NCBI GenBank assembly: GCA_028551475.1
Contig: CM052361.1
Span: forward strand, 751,501-815,500
Length of the DNA stretch: 64,000 nucleotides
Origin: Casuarina equisetifolia
Taxonomy: Eukaryota > Streptophyta > Magnoliopsida > Fagales > Casuarinaceae
Direction: 5' to 3'
The notes under the pieces are model-generated. The model searched no databases, was not told the origin of the DNA, and saw only the letters and a list, made by a program, of their open reading frames with translations. A program made the position numbers and the translations under genes. Positions 26,216 to 38,335 of the stretch are shown here, piece by piece. The stretch's first letter is position 1. Every line of letters begins with the position of its first letter.

Positions 26216-29200
26216 CGCACGTGAAGGTTTTCTGGTGACCAGGCAGTGTACGTGTCGGAGCTTTTGCCGGTAATTTGGCGGCTACTTCAGCTTCACAGCT
26301 GTCCTAGTACCCAAGATGGCCCTTTCCTTTTCTCTTTAAATTTACTATGTTATCAAAATTAAACCCTTTTAAGTGCCTAAGAAATATTATATATTAAAAT
26401 AATATTTATACAGGACAATTATTATTTCTAAAGGGTCTTTCATCCAAATACGAAGAAATCGTAAAGAATTCTTTTACAAAATGATTTGAACATGTCTTTC
26501 TTTATTGAATACTTTTTAGATTTAAGGTTCACTGCATAATGATGTGAATATTTTTTATATATTAAATATATTTAAAGTTCTCAAAGTTAAAAGAGAATTA
26601 TAATGGATCAATTTGAGTTTCAATACTACAGTAGAAATAGGCTCATAATTTAACTAACAAGCTAATTCTTAAGTTAGAGAGATATTTTTATATTTCAATA
26701 ATTCTAACAATTGTAACTTTACTTCTATCTTCAACAAAAAAGTAACTTAACTTCTTCGCTTAAAATTAATCATTAAGAAAAAAAAATATTGATAGCATAA
26801 GACAACACTATTGTTCTTAACACTGACCTCAAAATAGCTTTGAGGATAAGCCTTGTGATTATAGTTTGTTTATTTAAAGATAACCACCATTTTTGAACAC
26901 TCTTTGATTAGCTTAACTATTCTTAGTCTTTTGCATGCTGCGTAATCACATAAATTAATGAGCAATGGTTTGTCCAAATACGAGCCGCATGCAGCATGAC
27001 TTGTATACCCAACGTAGAAGCGTGGAGCATAAGGCAGGCGAGTGCATGAGCGCCACTAGCTCGGATTTGCCTTATCTTTACTCGGTGGGATGCCGACGAC
27101 TTAAAGAGTGATTTAGAAGCCTTATACGTGGAGGTCTTCAAACAACAAAACATGAATAATAGCCTTAAAAACATGGATAATTTTGTTAATTAATTTTTTT
27201 ATATATCCTATAAATATAACATTTGAAAAATAAAATCTTATATGAGAGAAGAGAACACTTATAGTGTATCTTACACTAAGACTTTTCTAAGAAAAGTAGA
27301 CATAGGGTTTTCGCATGATATCACAACCAGTCTTTTGTTTATATATTCCAACACAATCTCACAAATGATTTAGTCCTTAGTTTGTAAAAGAAATAAACTT
27401 AGATTGCAGAAGAATGTTGAACAATAAAATTTCATGTTAAAAAAAAAAATACTTATAATATATCTTATAAACTTAAATAAGTTTTTAGACGTATGAAATC
27501 TTTCAAAATATTGAGAAAATTATTTTTGTAGAGGTGTGAATTTTTTTTTCTAATCACATAAATTATCTAACATTGTGTGTATTGATTGTAAGTTCACCTT
27601 CTACTCAAAATAAAGAAAAATAAAGGAGGGTGAACATTTAGTTGTTGGGTACAATTTATATGTGACGTATAATTTAATGGGAGCATGAAATCAATGTCGG
27701 CACTCAAGTAAACGACATCTTTAAAATAGTAGAAGAACTACGTCTTTATTGGTGTATGAATTATTTTTCTTGAATCCCTCAAAGTTATTTTTTTGTATTA
27801 GTCATGTATGCATTTTTTTTAATACAATTTGTATTATTTTCATAATAAAGAAAAATAAAGCAAGATGGAGGCTTGGTAGTTGGGTAGGTGAGAGTTAGGT
27901 TGTGTTGGGTTAGCCAAAAAGAATTCCCAAAAGACAATCTATGATTGAGAAAAAGTAAGAGATCCCTATTATTCTCAACTAAATATCTCATCTTATCATT
28001 TTTTGAAAGAATGCATTCTATAACAAGTATTATCCCGTTCACATGAATACCAAGTGTCATCGAGAAGAAGCATCGTCCAGCTGTTTGAGTCATGCTGGAA
28101 TCGCCATGAAATATCTGGAGCAAATGCTGCGAGAATGTGTAAAGGGGAGGACTTTTGGGATATCTGAAGGGTGAAGGATGGGATATGAGAGCAGCTGAGC
28201 CGTCCATTCGGGTCCCATTAGGTTGGACGGCTGAAGAGGGAACAAAATATGGGTCCTACGGAGCCTCAATGGTGGAATAAGATATAGCTCCAACTTGATA
28301 AAAGCTGTGTGAAACGTGTTGCTTTGTGATGGGGATCGTGCACTTTTTGCAGATATTGCTTGGTGTGATTTTTTGTCTCCCGGAATCAGCTTGATTTGAC
28401 GAAATAACAATCTTCTATAGCTTTTTCTTTTATATCTCGAGATTCTCATTAGCTTAGCTTTTCATTATTTGAAAGTTCCTTTTGGTTTTAGAAGGAACTA
28501 GTAAACATGGTGATAATATATATAGAAGATTCCAAAAAATCTGTAATTTTCTAAAGTCAATGTGCGAAGACTTCTTCATAATCTTTGTTTTCTCATTTCC
28601 TAACATGGGGTTTAGGAATATAAGATGTAAATGCAAAACTTACGTCTTGGGCGGTTGGTAATCAATTAATTAGACTACTGACTTATTAATAAGAACAATA
28701 TTTGTTAATAGATAACAGTTATTTAACAATCATAGGCCTACAAATACAAAAGAATATCAAGATTTTATGTGCTTTGATAAGCTTTTCTTAGGTGTTCAAA
28801 GGAGGTATACATTATGAATTTTACAACTCTTCTATCATAAGACTCGTGTACTTAAGTTCTCTGCAGCTAAAAATCACTTTATCTTTCATAACACTATGAC
28901 CTAGATTACCCCTTAAGTAGATATGGCTTAATTTGATTTTGTCACAATGACAATGTATTCATATAATATGAAACATTGGAACAAAAATAATTTATTTCCC
29001 AACGTCAATTTGCGGAGACTTTCTTAACAAGCTTCTTATCCAGTGATAGACTATCGGTATCCAACTTGCATGAGAGGGAGAGGCGAACTTTCGAGGCAGT
29101 TTCCTAGTGTATAAACAGTGAAATGTTTTCAATAGAATAATCTGAAGGCCCTAAGAGAAGTAATGATGAAGAAGTTCTATTTCCTGCAATTCTTGGGATA

Positions 29201-30008
29201 AGGCACATGTAGTGGGTGAAGTTTAGGTTAATGTTGCTCTATTCTAATATGGTTTGGATTTCTTGCTTTGCATGGACGTTTTCGATCTGGGCCAGATAGA
29301 ATGTACCTATCATCAATTATATACTATTTTCCAGTTGACAGGTTAAATTATCCAAAGCCATTTGTAGAGTGTCGGCATTATTGGTTGTCCTTCAAGCTAC
29401 TATTTAAGGAAATTTTATTCTAATATGTGTATATACAATATGTCAAGGCCATAGTCCTATGTTAGAGATATATAAAACTTAAAGTAATTCTTAAAATGTG
29501 GATCTCTCTTTTTCATCATGAAATTTTTATCAAGATATATTCTTAAGTTTTTGTATTATAATATTTTTATATGAATAATCTTATATATTTATAAAATAAA
29601 TTAAAATAAAATAATATCTTTTGACACAAACCATTATCATAGTTAGTGGTTTGATGGATTACTCAAGCTCTTTGGCATGACATGGGGTAGGAACTTGCAG
29701 GACCTAAAATTGCTGTTGGAGAACGTGGGTTCTAGGAAGAAAAACGTGGACTCGTTCTCTTGAATCATCTCCAAACGGTGGGTCAGCATTCTCTCCCATT
29801 GGTTTAGGTTAATTTATTAGATAAGTACAAAGATTAAATAGATTTCATGATATCTTTTATCCCTGTTATCTAAATATTTCCCTTGATTTAATTCATGAAG
29901 CAGTTTGTTTCTCCTCTTTCGACAACAAAGTCTTGAGTCCATTTCCATGCCGTTGTCGTTAACGAAAAAGGAAGGAAAAGCTAGCTTTGCGTTTGGAAGA
30001 TAGGGCTT

Positions 30009-30405
30009 TAACTTATTCTACCACTACTTGCTCTGCAAATCTTGCTGGTCGGCTTTGTAATCTCTTCACAACGGCACGTCAAACTCTAATCCCTGCCTGA
30101 CCTTCACGTTGACAGGGAAAACATATTGCTTTCTGGAAGCTTCAACTTAAATGTTTTGATAATAAAAGGCTTAACCTTATTCACAAGTTGCGTTGACAGG
30201 AAAATTTGTAGTGCTTCCCCAAAAGCATGGTGTGCTAAAAATACTCAATCTTATCTAAAACTTATTCTATCAGTACTTGCACCTCAAATCGTGCAAGTTG
30301 GTCTTGTAATCTCTTTACAAAGGCATGTCAAAATCTAATCCTTGCCTGAACTTCACGTTGATAGGGAGCCATATTTCTTCTTAGAGGCATCAACATAAAT
30401 GTTGT
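30009..30405. repeat. Diverged tandem duplication, period about 250 bases
   Basis: 30009-30157 and 30258-30405 are imperfect direct copies, sharing 'acttattcta', 'tcttgtaatctct', 'acgtcaaa/atgtcaaa', 'tctaatcc..tgcctgac/aac', 'ttcacgttga' and 'catcaac'. A third partial match ('aaggcttaaccttattcacaag') lies between them. No coding frame is conserved. Confidence 0.6.
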
Positions 30406-33400
30406 TATGATATGATGAAAACTTCAACCCATAAATCTTTATCCCGAGTAATGGGATAAAATCACATGAACCAAGTTTACGGGTCTTGATCTTATGAGAA
30501 AAATATCAACATGAGACAATTTTTATTCTTAAAATTAATAAATAAGAGAGAAATATGTATTAATTATAAGAAAAATACATGTCAAGACATTAAACAATTC
30601 GTGCAAATGCTAGTTGTTATCTTTATGGGGTCAGCACCATCCTCATTCCTCAATGGTTATGGACTAATTGTCCCACTGCTAACATTAACCTAACACTAGT
30701 TTGATTGTTTGGTCATAGGTACCAATAAAGTCTCGAAAGACCACCCACCTAAAATGGGCTGGCAAATGACTCAGAGCTCACCTTGAAAGCTACTAAACAA
30801 GCCGAACAAGATTTTGCATCAAATCAAAGCCTCAGTAGTCAGACATGGTGAGCAGGATGACAAGACAGCAATTTATGTCAACTAAGACTCCTTGAAAGGG
30901 ACGAAGTTGGCCTTCAATGACTCGTGGGACGGCCTTGGATGCGCACTTTGGAACCATTAAAATTGTAACACCTACCTAACCCCATAACCAAACATGGCCA
31001 CAGACAATTTATAATCTGTTGCCCAACTTAGGTAAGGGTTGAATGTTAATTATTAAATATAGTGTCACATAAATTTATACTATTTAAATTTTATTTTAAT
31101 ACTATTTTATAGTAGATGATAACTCTCGATTATTCAGTCAACTTTTAAAAATAATTAGCTTTAATATGATACTTTTTCATTTATAGATAAATATTTTTAT
31201 ATATAGTGTTTTTTTTTAAATTTAAGATAAGAAAATATGTTAATAATAGTGTGGTATAATAGTACTTAAAAAATTTTGTTAGGAATTCCATTTATAGGGA
31301 AGAAAGAGTTCTTTACTTTTGAGTTAATATTCAACCTTCTAACATTAATTTTTTTTTTCCCTTAAGTTACCTTTCTAAGTATGGGGTTTTAAAAGAGTAA
31401 TTTTATATTGTGTCGTTTGATGAACTATCATAATAACTAAAGAGTGAGAATCAAAAATGAAAAACTCTTTGATAGTTTCTAATTATATGAAAGCCTTAAA
31501 ATTAAAGAATAATAGAGTATAAGGTTTAGTTTATCCTGAACCTATTGAAACTCTCAAAATTCTTAGTATTTGTGTGCGTGTTTGCTATTAAATCCATTAA
31601 TCTCCAAAAAGTTCAATGTTTAAGGACTCCCAAACACGAAACTGGGACTTATCTATAAATCCATGAGATTGGGCTTGGAAAATAGGACTGCAAAACTAAT
31701 TAACATCAGGGTTAAGAAACCCATTCAAATGCTATACTTTTCCCTCCCTTTTGATCACCCTTTTTCCATAGAAAAACTAAAGACAGGAAACGAAAAAAGA
31801 AGAAAAGGACCAAACACATGGCCTGAATTATTCCATGTCGAGTAATTGAATGTAGGCATGTATTGGTGTCATTGCATTCCTTGATGATCTTGCCTTTTCA
31901 CTTTTTTCGCGTGTGCCATGCATCATTGCCAGTCGAGGTCGGCACCTCTTGGTTTATGGTGGGTTTTGTGTAGGCTTAGTCTAAGTCACTGTTATTAAGA
32001 ACATCTACAAACAACATAGAAAAAAAACTATAATTAGAAAAAGACCATTTTACCCTTATTCGAAACGTGTAGGCTTTGAAAAGCCTCCACTCTTATGTGC
32101 TACGTTGAAATCAATGTGGGTGACAGAAGGGCAGGGAAAATGACACAAGAAAGACTATTGCCTTCTCCCTCTTGTCCTTTCCATGAGCTCGAATATGTCC
32201 CCTACCCAGTATTGGATGCTTCCCGCATTGTTGTTAATGGGGAAAAAAGAAAGAAAGAAAAGGGAGCCTTGTTAGATTCCATGGTATGTTTTGTTGCGTT
32301 TGGAAGTATCACTAAGATCAAGAGCCAAGACCAAATGCATTGGTCTTCATTATTGGTGTTTTATTGTTCAAACATATGCTCCCATGTGTGAACTAGATTT
32401 TCCCATCAACCAAACACAAATAAGTGGTAGAAGTTCATTTCTTCCCACGCTGCTTGCCTCAAAAAATAATTTTTTTTTATTAACTTTTTAACGAAAAAGT
32501 AACAGTTTTATTCATTTCTTTTTGTCTACTTTGCACTTTAAACTGCCACCAAAGGTTTGAAAGCATGGCACGCAGATCTGTTAGGATAAATAGTGACGGC
32601 CCATCATCATCTCCAGTGTTCCCTCTACTTCAGCAATAGGCCCTTTCTTCATTTATGGTCTTCGCCTAAAAAGAAGGGCCATGACTGTCTTGAAGACACA
32701 CTGTACAAGGGAGCTAATGCACATTAAAACCAAGCACGATTTGTCCCAGACAAACCAATCAGGCAAGAACCAGAACACGAAGCTTCAAACAAGTAAGGTG
32801 ATGCTCAGTTGCAGTTTCATCAGCTGATTTAATGGTGAAAGAGGATTGAGAGGAAAACTTCAATGAAAGCGATGGATTCCTCAAGGTTATATGTGAAAGC
32901 AGAGAAATCAATTGGTCGATGTCTTTCTAGTCGCTTTTAAGGCAAGGAAGTGTGTTGGTTTTGATTAGCTATCTGTTGTCAAAGGGGACACATTCCTCGT
33001 GTTGGAGTTAAGTCTGGTTCCAAGTGTGCATCAGAGTGTCTCAGAACATCAGCATCCTAAGCAAGTGATTTACTTTTGATGGCAGCTCCTCGTGCCCTGG
33101 AACTGTCATTGTTGGGGCATTGGGTAGGCAATGGTATGCAACATGATTTGAAAAAAGCTGTAAAGCATGTTTCGAACATGTACACTTTGCAGGAATTATG
33201 CTGGGAAATTGAGATCTTATAGTCTTTAGTTGTGTTTTAAGGGGAAGAACATCTAGTTCATCTTATGATAGAATTACATTTGCACCATTCCTATAGTGGG
33301 AGGCTAACGTAGGTTTTGCGACATACACAAGCACAACAATCACAAATAAATATCGTGGATTTTAGGTGATTGGGATAAACCAATCTCTGTATCTAAGGAG

Positions 33401-34514
33401 GATAGCTCTTACGTAATCCATTACCAAAGACTTGAGTGGGCATGACATCAGGAAACACAAAAATGTTGTTTTCTCTTCAATAAAAAGTAAGGTTATTATT
33501 TCATTTGACAAGACAAATCCCAAATATTCTAAAATCATCCTTGATGTGTATCAATTAATCTTGTCAAAGGATTATTATGTACCTTTCTAATCAAACATGT
33601 AATAATAGCAGTTAGTGATAAAAGACTCTAATACACCTAAGAGCCATTAAAAAATGTCTCAAGTTGGAAAAACCTTAGTAGGGAAATTTTTCATTTTGCC
33701 CTTACACAACTACGATTTTACCCTTCCACAACTAAGATTTTGAACTCTTTGACAGCAAAACAAGCCGGTTGCCCAAAAAAACAGCAGTGGAGCACTAAAG
33801 TCAGACTGACACTGACACCAGGGGTGTCCTTTCTCCTGGGAAAGCAGATGTCCATATCATAGCATTGAACACAGGCGCCTCCATGATCACGGCGGTGGGC
33901 GGATCGAGAAGGAAAAGCAGCGGCAAGAGAAGAAGAAATATGGACACAGAAACATGATTGCTGACTGCAGCGCTAGTTGAGAGGAAAAAATAACCCAAGA
34001 GTAGAATTGAAGCTCGCATGTCAACTCCACAACATGAAAATCATTCGGAAAACTCTGTCAATGCTCTCTCTCTCTAACAATGTGCTTTTTGTTCAAAGCA
34101 AAACTTGCTGAATTTTCTGGTATTATGAGTTTGAACCAACTAGTATTCATGGTTTCTACGAAAAGATGATATATGCACGAAAGCTTTGATGTATTTCATT
34201 TATTCTTCCTACTAGGAAGAAAGATTAAGAAGAACTAAAGGTGGAAAAAAAACACGCTCAATGAGATGTAGAATGCAATTGACTTGACGATGTGGAAAGC
34301 CAAAAGGAGATACATATACAATACAAGAGAGCTTTTGTTATTAGAAACAAGAAAAAGAACAATCAAAATAAACAAGCACAAATAGACTCATGGAATTTTA
34401 AAAAATAAAATAGATGTCACTTTAAATTTTAGGTTAATCATTATATTTGAGATATGCTTCAAAGATATCACTTGTTAGATATTCTACATAATAGGATGAA
34501 GATAGTCAAGGCTA

Positions 34515-34554
34515 CCACAATGAAGAAATTGCTTCCACAATGAAGAAATTGCTT
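34515..34554. repeat. Perfect 20-base direct tandem repeat
   Basis: The unit ccacaatgaagaaattgctt is repeated twice head to tail with no mismatch, followed by the start of a third copy (ccac). Confidence 0.9.
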
Positions 34555-35895
34555 CCACTTGATGATCTTTCCACTAAGTTCTCATTCTACATAACTAAGT
34601 ATATTTGAATATGAGCTTATTCATCAACCTTGGACTTTAAGACTTAAACACGCTAAAACACAAATACAGGCTTGAGAACTCGATCTTGTGACATATGCCA
34701 AGGCAACATGAATCGAGAACAAGGGCATGGTATCAAGAACATATGCAGTTGATGAGATCAGCTTGCAATATTTAGATACTGCAAGCTAAGAGTACAAAGC
34801 AGACATCTCCAAGGGCCAAAAGGTGCTTGGTTAATGAGGCAAAAGTGTGGCGACATTGGCTATACCGAAACTAATAAGACGAGTCAAGATCAAGTCTCCT
34901 CATCAAGATTCGAGGTTGATTATAGTATGAAAGTAAAGGAGACTGTCTCAGTTGCAATGACATAAGACAACCAACAATCCTTCAAGCTTAAAGGGCTTTA
35001 TTCTAGACTAACGGATGTCATTTTAAGAACTATCTTTCCTGAAGGCACACTAGACCAAAACTACAATTTGGAGTGCAGGGAAGAACGAAGAGAAACGAAA
35101 ATGATACAGAAATGTCCAACATGAACCCTTGACACTCCAAAAAATGAAAATTTGCATGAAGAACAAAAGATCTTGTGAGGAAAATTTCCAGAGAAAGCAA
35201 CCATAATATCCACATAAAGAAAGTACGATTGGACCAAAGCTGTATATTTCTGAACTGGAAGCAATCACATGGGTCTTTCTGAAGACAAGGTAGCAAGTAA
35301 AATGAGTGTTTCAGTCAGCCAGATGTCCAGAGCAAATGGCCCTTTCTGTGCAAACCACAAGATTATATTTGATAATTTAAATCCCTTACTTGACCTAAGA
35401 AGAAATTGGAAAAGTATGATTACAAAACTCTAATGTAACAAACAAACTGATCCCACTCCATCCAGACCTAGAGAACAACAAAATAAATAAATATGCCTTA
35501 CACTATAAACGACACACCTCTCAATTAAACAAGAAGTTAATCCCAAACCCAAGCAATTTTGTTGTGCACAATCCACCTGCAAATTTTACACCAAAATCAA
35601 CACTACAACAATTAACACCTCTATGGTATGTACAGAAAAATCTTCATTGAACAAACCATTAAAACCTAGAAGCACCTGTTTTTGGAGACTTGGGGGATGC
35701 AGAGGACAGAAAGAAGAGGCAAACCAAATCCAGTCCCTATTTGAATTCTTTCAGTATCCCTTTCCTCACTCTTTTTTCTTTTTCCAAATTATACAATACA
35801 AAAACCATTACAAAAGAACTCAGCCTCTGAACAATGCTACTTCTTCCCCAGTCCCTCTCCAAATATTTAGACTTTAATCTCTTTGGTGCCCAAAC

Positions 35896-36789
35896 CTACT
35901 GTCCTGACCCTTGAGAATCATCCTTAGCGGGAGGTTGATGCTGAGGCTGTTGCTGGTGCACTCTAGCCTGACCCATCTGCTGATAAATCTGGCTCAAGGC
36001 TTGCGGGTTCAAAACCCCAATATGACCATCCTGCGACAAGCCAAGCTCCAATCCAGGTAGCTGCTGGTTACTCCCACCCAATATTGAGGTGAAACTCATA
36101 GGACCCATATTGGTAGCTGGCAACTCAAAGCCGGGAAAGGCAACCTTTTGCAGGTAATTTGAACTCTCACTGCCCAAATTTGTTGTTGATGGACCAGATG
36201 ACGACTGGAACCCAAACCCACTTACCGGGGGCCATAACCCTGTGGCCACATGGGGTCTCCCTAAATTCCCACCTACCATTGCCCAGCTGGTCCTACTCCC
36301 TGACCCAATACTGGACCCCCCCAAATCGTCAATCTTTTGGTGCAATCCAGCTGACAGAGAGGTTCCCTGCTGCGAAACAGAGCCCCCTGCGGCCGCCATA
36401 GCTGACGCCGGAATGGTTCCCGTCCCGGTGGCTGCTATTATCGACGGCTCAGCCTGCTGTAACAGCCACTGTATGGTTTCCCCGTCAGATTTGTGGCCCA
36501 ATTCTCGGGTCAACTGGAAAATCCTTGCTGCACAGAGCGCTGGCATCCGTATCCTCCTCCCCCTGCCTTCAACTTTGGTGTGCCTATCCTTGTTCGAGCT
36601 TCTCTTAGGCGCCAACTGCTTCTTGCCCTCTTCCTTGTCAGCAATCACAATCTGAAAATCCTTGATTTCAGCAGGCTTATTCTCCCCCATGTTTGGTTGT
36701 TGCTGCTGCTGTTGTTGATGTGGCTGTGGGAGACTCAAGAAGTTGGGTACTTCTTGTGGCTGCTTTGTTGTTGAGCCCTTGGGATCCAT
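35896..36789 (-). CDS. TCP20: Class I TCP transcription factor, TCP20 type
   Basis: A single exon encodes 297 residues, from ATG 36789 ([20 protein letters not shown]) to the stop at 35896. The TCP domain at about 62-118 is complete: basic region [20 protein letters not shown], then the helix-loop-helix [20 protein letters not shown] and [20 protein letters not shown]. The gap in the basic region marks class I. Outside the domain, [27 protein letters not shown] and [18 protein letters not shown], plus the ending DDSQGSGQ, match Arabidopsis TCP20 as I recall it. TCP20 binds GCCCR/site II elements in cyclin, PCNA and ribosomal-protein promoters and also acts in nitrate responses. Glutamine-rich tracts lie near residues 24-31 and the C-terminus. 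No miR319 site is expected in this class and none was seen. A CT-rich leader region lies upstream (about 37160-37190). Confidence 0.96.
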   Translation of the reverse strand: MDPKGSTTKQPQEVPNFLSLPQPHQQQQQQQPNMGENKPAEIKDFQIVIADKEEGKKQLAPKRSSNKDRHTKVEGRGRRIRMPALCAARIFQLTRELGHKSDGETIQWLLQQAEPSIIAATGTGTIPASAMAAAGGSVSQQGTSLSAGLHQKIDDLGGSSIGSGSRTSWAMVGGNLGRPHVATGLWPPVSGFGFQSSSGPSTTNLGSESSNYLQKVAFPGFELPATNMGPMSFTSILGGSNQQLPGLELGLSQDGHIGVLNPQALSQIYQQMGQARVHQQQPQHQPPAKDDSQGSGQ

Positions 36790-37320
36790 GAACAGGGCAA
36801 ATACCCCAAAAAAAAAGGAAAAAAGAAAAAAGAAAAAGGGTCCTCTTTGATTGAAGAAGGTGACCTGAAAAGTCCTAGACTTTCATGAGTTTTCACTGTT
36901 TTAGGCAAGGTATGCCAAGACAAAACCCGTATAATATTGAAATCCCAATGTGCCCCCAATTGTCAATATCTAACTCTCCCTCCCTCTGCTTCTTTTACTT
37001 GGCTCGCTTTCCTCTCCCTCCTCTGTCTCCTTCTTTCTCTTAACATTTCCTTTTTCACTGTTTCGGGTTTTGACTACTTTCATCTGAAAGCAACTTTAAC
37101 TGCCGATTTCACCACCTCAGAGACCACACATGTAAACGCATTCCCACATTCTATGGATACTCTCTCTGTCTCTCTCTCTTTCTCTCTCCTGTGTGCTATT
37201 ATTGCAACAACAGCAATCTATATGTCATCTCTTGTAAGGGACTCAAGTGCCCACGTGGACAACCTTAATCTGGACACATGGCTGCCCATGACTGGGTTTT
37301 GGAGTTGCTTCTAACCCACT
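36790..37320 (-). promoter_or_regulatory. TCP20 5' leader and proximal promoter, pyrimidine-rich
   Basis: The stretch contains an A-rich tract just before the ATG (36810-36838), then CT-rich blocks (36970-37040 and 37157-37190) typical of plant promoters and leaders. No clear TATA box was picked. Confidence 0.35.
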
Positions 37321-37861
37321 CTACGCCCATCCTGCAGATATGTTAAAAAAACACCCCACCCACAGAAATTAAAGAAGAAAAGCAATAATGGGATCGACCA
37401 TCACAAGATATCGACAGAAATAAAGGTAAGTTTTTGGTTTGTATTTCAGTGCAGAAATACCATAAATAGTGTGGGTGTGGTCCTCGGGGCCTGAATACTA
37501 GGGTTTATGACAGTGCTCAGAATCTTACTTCCCATGTTAGTCTTGATGTATCCATTTTTATACGATCGTATCACCAGGAACCCTACCTTTTTGTACATTC
37601 AGATAGGGAAAATAACTTGTTTTTATCATGTTCCTTAAAAAGGACTCAACCTTCTCTTTTGAAAAAACACGTAAACATATAAGAAAGAATTTTGTTTAGA
37701 TGTTAACAATATAGGACAGTAATTATCTTTTACGTACTCTTTTATCTCGAGTATGAAGGTCGGTCATCAGTTTATAGAAACTTAGTAATAATTAAGTATA
37801 AAGAGATTACTAGTGATTTTATTTGGTTATGATGAAAGAAATTTTTGTAAGCTTCGTGTAT

Positions 37862-37886
37862 AGAGAGAGAGAGAGAGAGAGAGAGA
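37862..37886. repeat. (AG)n microsatellite
   Basis: About 12 uninterrupted AG units about 1.1 kb upstream of the TCP20 start. Confidence 0.9.
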
Positions 37887-38313
37887 TTACAATACACGTA
37901 TCAAAGCAATTAAATTCTTAGTTTAATGGTACCAATTACAGCTCTGCAAAGTGACAAGAAGTCCCTCAAATTTCTCCCATGACAAAGATGCCCAAGTTCT
38001 CAAAAAGGGAAACCCAATTTTCAATGCTCTCTTAGTGTTCCAAGGATTATGTCATATAGTATATGCATGAACGTGCCTAACCCTAACAAGAGAAGAATAA
38101 TTATTGCTGATGTAGGTGCCTATCTGATTGAGGTTTGTATTTCCCACTATCAGAACAAACACAAACCTAAGGAGGTAGTGGTGGAATAAAGGTTGGTCAT
38201 CCGTTTAATGAGCAAATCAAGTGGAAACGCATAGAGAGGATGGCAGGATAATGCTGGTTGCAGTCTCTTCGCATTCAACAAGTGTCTTGTTTTTTCAGCC
38301 TCTCTTATTGAAC

Positions 38314-38335
38314 CTCTCTCTCTCTCTCTCTCTCT
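38314..38335. repeat. (CT)n microsatellite
   Basis: About 11 uninterrupted CT units in intergenic DNA. Confidence 0.9.

Larger units (their letters stand above)
26216..35895. other. Gene-poor AT-rich region of about 9.7 kb
   Basis: No protein gene could be supported. 26340-27780, 28450-29700 and 31030-31560 are strongly AT-rich with many short homopolymers. 28090-28450, 32090-32390 and 33780-34020 have longer ORFs but no recognisable domain; the last (minus 34019-33801, MRASILLLGYFFLSTSAAVS) begins with a hydrophobic stretch, but no family could be assigned. A diverged tandem duplication at 30009-30405 is listed separately. 34900-35895 may contain 3' UTR of the TCP gene. Confidence 0.5.

Noticed and set aside
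30000-30410. Duplicated segments considered as the ends of an LTR element
   Set aside because: No TG...CA ends, no target-site duplication, no primer-binding site and no protein domain between them.
36159-36774. Plus-strand ORFs of 80-137 codons
   Set aside because: They lie opposite the TCP20 coding exon and have no domain; codon-shadow artefacts.
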